A DNA stretch of 32,437 bases, taken from IMG/VR virus record IMGVR_UViG_3300035430_000064, positions 1 to 32,437 of that record; one strand, written 5' to 3'. The notes under the pieces are model-generated. The model saw only the letters and a list, made by a program, of their open reading frames with translations, ran no database searches and had not been told where the DNA came from. Each line of letters opens with the position of its first letter. Within the stretch, counting starts at the first letter, position 1. The stretch comes from a virus. This document shows positions 30,563-32,437 of the stretch, piece after piece. The position numbers were made by a program, and so were the translations under genes.

Positions 30563-30591
30563 CGTATACCCGATGGCTGACACCGTCAACC
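30563..30591 (-). promoter_or_regulatory. Candidate early promoter with palindromic operator
   Basis: On the minus strand TTGACG (30589-30584) is followed after 15 bases by TATACG (30568-30563), or by TACGCT at 17 bases. An imperfect palindrome, GGTTGAC-GGT-GTCAGCC (30575-30591), covers the -35 box, the usual place for repressor binding. The first early gene starts about 30 bases further on. Confidence 0.45.
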
Positions 30592-30607
30592 AGGATGGTG
30601 ACTTATT

Positions 30608-30958
30608 TTATGCGTAGGTCCAAAGGACGGGGGTAGTTTTCCTATCGTCGACGTGCACGAAGCTCCGCGCTACACCCACAGAAAATCCCATTTTAAGGGC
30701 CTCGTGGACGATGTTCATGCGCTCAACGCCATTACTGACGGCTATGTCGGCAGCGATCCCCTGGCAATGCGTTCCTGTGCCTGGGGCGGCCTTAACGACC
30801 TCACTTGGATGGGAAGCATCGCGAAAACCTGACGTAATCTTGAAGGGGAATCCGCACTTGGTTCGCAGCTCGTCCAGGCGCAGCAGGAATGCCTCATCCA
30901 TGGCGTTGGTGTTAGTGTGTGTACAGTTGAATTCCTCAAGTCGGAAGTGGGTCAGCAT
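30608..30958 (-). CDS. M15-type peptidase endolysin (116 aa)
   Basis: This is a compact peptidase of the M15 type. FPFKITSGFRDASHP (R46) is followed by GTHCQGIAADI with H64 and D71, and SFVHVDD with H102: the three zinc ligands in the family order. Such enzymes cut peptide bridges of murein and work as phage endolysins. No cell-wall binding domain or signal peptide is visible, so release needs a holin, and a holin-like gene lies directly upstream (one-base overlap). Size is typical for minimal M15A domains. Confidence 0.88.
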   Translation of the reverse strand: MLTHFRLEEFNCTHTNTNAMDEAFLLRLDELRTKCGFPFKITSGFRDASHPSEVVKAAPGTGTHCQGIAADIAVSNGVERMNIVHEALKMGFSVGVARSFVHVDDRKTTPVLWTYA

Positions 30959-31335
30959 TATTTTTTCCGTAGGTTCATTAGTTTGTCAGCCCCACGTATA
31001 CCAAACGAAGCGCTTACGGCTAAGAATAGCAGATATTGATACCACTCAGGCAGGGTATCGAGTGCGGCGAATGCCATGTCTACGCGCTCAATAACGGCGA
31101 CATCATTCATGGCTATGGCATAACCGATCATAAAGATTGGAGCGGCCAGGCAAAGGGTCCAGAACTCGTCTTTCCAGCTATTACTGCTGGCGTCGGCCAT
31201 CTTGTTTTCCCAGGATGCGTCGTTCTGTATCACCTGCAGCTTGCGCTCGTGTGTCGCCTGCTTTTCTTCTGCCTTTCGCTTGAAGTGGTCGCCAATGAGG
31301 CCAGTAATCGGGCCGATCAAAGACTGCAACATCAT
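30958..31335 (-). CDS. Holin-like membrane protein, GTA-holin 3TM type (125 aa)
   Basis: The N-terminal 50 residues are amphipathic and basic (HFKRKAEEKQATHERKLQVI). SSNSWKDEFWTLCLAAPIFM begins the first TM helix (about 57-75), and WYQYLLFLAVSASFGIRGAD holds a second (about 98-115). The 'SWKDE[WF]..l....P' block and 'WY..l......sfGiR' end are typical of GTA-holin-like proteins. It would make membrane lesions to release the M15 peptidase. CGGAGC precedes a double ATG. It overlaps both neighbours. Confidence 0.83.
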   Translation of the reverse strand: MMLQSLIGPITGLIGDHFKRKAEEKQATHERKLQVIQNDASWENKMADASSNSWKDEFWTLCLAAPIFMIGYAIAMNDVAVIERVDMAFAALDTLPEWYQYLLFLAVSASFGIRGADKLMNLRKK

Positions 31336-31679
31336 TTTTGCTCCGTTGAGTAGAGTGACTCCATAGTCCCGATACGAATGGTCAAATCGTGAACCTCGTC
31401 CTGCATCTTTCTAAGATCTTGCACGTCAAGTTGAACGCCTTCAATCAACATATCCTGCCTAGCATCGTCGGGAAGGCTTCCCAATTCGCCTCTGGGCCAC
31501 AATATGCGAAACTCGGTGTTCCGCTCTATCTCCATCTGAGACTTGTCTAGCGAGTGTTCTATGGTGTTCAGGCGCTCTTGTATGCCGAAGTAAGCCATCG
31601 TTCCGATAGACGTGGCGACGACCATCGCAATTAGGTTGCGTATCGGAATGGTGATATCGGTAGAGTCGTTGATATCCAT
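31332..31679 (-). CDS. N-anchored coiled-coil protein, possible spanin-like (115 aa)
   Basis: The start at MDINDSTDITIPIRNLIAMV is preferred since it lies four bases after the upstream stop; a longer frame from 31718 overlaps the upstream gene. One TM helix (about 12-34, with MVVATSIGTMAYFG) is followed by coiled coils (RLNTIEHSLDKSQMEIERN). A conserved-looking block, FRILWPRGELGSLPDDARQD, is familiar from small marine phage lysis-region proteins. An anchored coiled coil next to holin and endolysin suggests an inner spanin, but the motif's role is unknown. Confidence 0.75.
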   Translation of the reverse strand: MDINDSTDITIPIRNLIAMVVATSIGTMAYFGIQERLNTIEHSLDKSQMEIERNTEFRILWPRGELGSLPDDARQDMLIEGVQLDVQDLRKMQDEVHDLTIRIGTMESLYSTEQK

Positions 31680-31683
31680 AGCT

Positions 31684-31869
31684 TTACTGTATCCATTGAG
31701 CGAATACCACTGCGCCAAAGATAAATGGGTACAGGGCGAATACCGCTGTCCTATTACTGGCTATGTCTTTGTGAGCCGCGTCTATTTTCTCATCAAGACG
31801 CCGTAAGCGTTCTTCGCAGAGTTGCTCGTGATGCGCTAGTTTCTCAAGTGCCTTCTCTGCCAAGTCCAC
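31684..31869 (-). CDS. XhlA-like coiled-coil/TM lysis accessory protein (61 aa)
   Basis: The N-terminal two thirds are a charged coiled coil (EKLAHHEQLCEERLRRLDEK), and the last 20 residues are a TM helix (FALYPFIFGAVVFAQWI). This cytoplasmic coiled coil with C-terminal anchor resembles hemolysin XhlA-type holin partners. The start codon is GTG. The GGGGG that could act as ribosome site is the 3' arm of a hairpin at 31876-31904, so translation might be controlled by RNA folding. It is the first gene of the lysis block after a promoter-like box. Confidence 0.78.
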   Translation of the reverse strand: MDLAEKALEKLAHHEQLCEERLRRLDEKIDAAHKDIASNRTAVFALYPFIFGAVVFAQWIQ

Positions 31870-31875
31870 AAAGAA

Positions 31876-31905
31876 TCCCCCATAAAAAGTAAAGTCTATG
31901 GGGGG
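31876..31905 (-). promoter_or_regulatory. Hairpin overlapping the ribosome site of the GTG gene
   Basis: CCCCCATA pairs with TATGGGGG (8 bp, extendable by a wobble) over a 12-base loop. On the minus strand the 3' arm is followed by ATTCTTTGTG, the start of the XhlA-like gene. It may stop transcription weakly or hide the G-rich ribosome site, linking lysis gene expression to RNA structure. Confidence 0.5.
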
Positions 31906-31907
31906 TA

Positions 31908-31916
31908 ATTATATCA
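31908..31916 (-). promoter_or_regulatory. Extended -10 promoter box TGATATAAT
   Basis: The minus strand reads TGATATAAT, a perfect TGnTATAAT extended -10. Its TGA is also the stop of the 70-residue gene. The -35 region is poor, which an extended -10 tolerates. Transcription would begin near 31901, at the start of the hairpin, and read into the lysis genes. Confidence 0.45.
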
Positions 31917-32126
31917 CTCGTCTGGCTCTTGCTCTAAGGATTCTGCAAGCATATTTACAAACGCGTCACGACCTACTGATAACTGGTCCACGTTGAACTT
32001 TGCGCTTGCTAGTTTGCGGTCTAAGTCTTTAATGTGATTAATCACAGTCTTTTGCTGATCGGTCATGTCCTCAACAAAATACTCTTTATCGTTTACTGTG
32101 ATTGGGGTCTTTTCATTTTTTCCCAT
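31914..32126 (-). CDS. Small helical terminal protein, DUF6447-like (70 aa)
   Basis: The start at MGKNEKTPITVNDKEYFVED is set by TAGGAGATAC upstream; a longer frame crosses the 53-residue gene. It has a short beta hairpin (TPITVNDKEYFVEDM), then two helices with HIKDLDRKLASAKFNVDQLS and VGRDAFVNMLAESLEQE. The plan 'I.v.g..Y.v.dLt..qk......Dl..ki......l.v...A....L...L' resembles DUF6447 phage proteins (identity to be checked). Its function is unknown. The terminal repeat begins inside it, so its upstream half is present twice. Confidence 0.82.
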   Translation of the reverse strand: MGKNEKTPITVNDKEYFVEDMTDQQKTVINHIKDLDRKLASAKFNVDQLSVGRDAFVNMLAESLEQEPDE

Positions 32127-32137
32127 GTCAGTATCTC

Positions 32138-32299
32138 CTACTGTTTTGCTTTGCCGATGTTTACAGCTAGAACCTCTAGCACCTTGTAGAGCTTGGCAAT
32201 CCAAACGTCATCTTTCGGTGTAGGCGTTACAGCCGCGATGATAGACGCTACTGAGATAACGGCTGTTGCTATGTTGGCGATGTCAGAAATAGTTTCCAT
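32138..32299 (-). CDS. Small hydrophobic protein (53 aa), repeat copy 2
   Basis: This is an identical second copy of the gene at 142-303, with the same METISDIANIATAV start, one probable membrane helix and a Lys-rich end. In a circular or concatemeric molecule there is only one such gene. It stands between the 39-residue gene and the 70-residue gene, just ahead of the lysis block. Confidence 0.8.
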   Translation of the reverse strand: METISDIANIATAVISVASIIAAVTPTPKDDVWIAKLYKVLEVLAVNIGKAKQ

Positions 32300-32340
32300 T
32301 ACCAAGGCATCCTATCGTCGTTACTCTTAGTTGTGGTTAA

Positions 32341-32437
32341 TTAATCTACAAAACGCCCTTCAGCAAACAAGTGATGAAGCCTATGTGTAAAGATAAGCCA
32401 CACGAGTCCAACTAAAGTGTCTTCTGTGTCAGTTCCT
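32341..32437 (-). CDS. Partial 39-residue gene at the right edge
   Basis: This is the 3' part of the gene found complete at 345-464, cut by the window end. Two bases (32430-32431) differ from the left copy and change YT to DT in the protein, probably a base-call error near the end. Joined across the ends, the gene is complete. Confidence 0.7.
   Translation of the reverse strand, partial: GTDTEDTLVGLVWLIFTHRLHHLFAEGRFVD

Larger units (their letters stand above)
31997..32437. repeat. Direct terminal repeat, right copy
   Basis: This copy matches 1-441 at offset 31,996, exactly over 32132-32429. It contains most of the 70-residue gene, the complete second copy of the 53-residue gene and the 3' part of the 39-residue gene. 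Genes at its inner end are intact, so this copy is the better read of the 5' part, while the left copy is better for the last bases. Confidence 0.93.

Noticed and set aside
1-32437. Integrase, excisionase, tRNA genes or att sites
   Set aside because: I looked for them but found no recombinase motif among the coding regions and no cloverleaf-like sequence. The terminal repeats look like packaging or assembly redundancy, not att sites.

Overview
The window looks like one complete tailed-phage genome. The first 441 bases recur as the last 441 at a constant offset of 31,996, so it holds about 31,996 bp of unique sequence plus a direct terminal repeat or circular overlap. Every gene I accept lies on the minus strand, so the genome reads from right to left. 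The gene set is that of a lambda-organised siphovirus: P22-type coat, lambda-order tail genes and a tape measure of 676 residues. The small accessory proteins resemble ones I associate with marine environmental phages. The host cannot be read from the sequence. I see no integrase, excisionase, tRNA gene, DNA polymerase or CRISPR array, so a lytic or host-polymerase-dependent life style is the simplest reading, although an XRE-type regulator is present.

Layout in the direction of transcription. (1) 32437-30608: small proteins in and beside the terminal repeat, a coiled-coil/TM protein, an N-anchored coiled-coil protein, a holin-like protein and an M15-type peptidase, which together look like a lysis cassette. 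(2) 30531-24447: early DNA metabolism, with two unknowns, a Sak/DUF1071-type annealing protein, an SSB-like protein, an XRE regulator, a primase zinc-finger protein, a lambda-O-like initiator carrying four 24-bp iterons inside its gene, a DnaB-like helicase, a NinB-like protein, an HTH-metallophosphoesterase fusion, an unknown, a tiny Zn-ribbon protein and a NinG/HNH-like nuclease. (3) 24329-22552: small accessory genes, including a PD-(D/E)XK-like protein and a second Zn-ribbon protein. (4) A strong terminator at 22464-22504, whose U-tract abuts the next gene. (5) 22451-345: the late region, with terminase small and large subunits, portal, four small basic proteins, a MuF minor head protein fused to an HExxH zincin domain, scaffold, coat, a UUCG terminator, head-tail connectors, tail terminator, tail tube, the G/GT frameshift chaperones, tape measure, M-like, L-like and J-like tail-tip proteins, a tail-fibre chaperone, a fibre and small trailing genes.

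The most notable observations are these. The MuF protein carries a C-terminal gluzincin-like domain. The origin-like iteron array sits inside the initiator gene. A classical -1 slippery site, A AAT TTT, links the tail chaperones. The tip protein has a stalk of about 16 repeats of 42 residues. The control hairpins are unusual: a terminator right at the start of the late genes, a plus-strand terminator in an all-minus genome, and a hairpin that could hide a ribosome binding site. Several genes under 60 codons were found by direct translation: 142-303, 345-464, 16456-16617, 18447-18560, 22552-22680 and 24808-24984.
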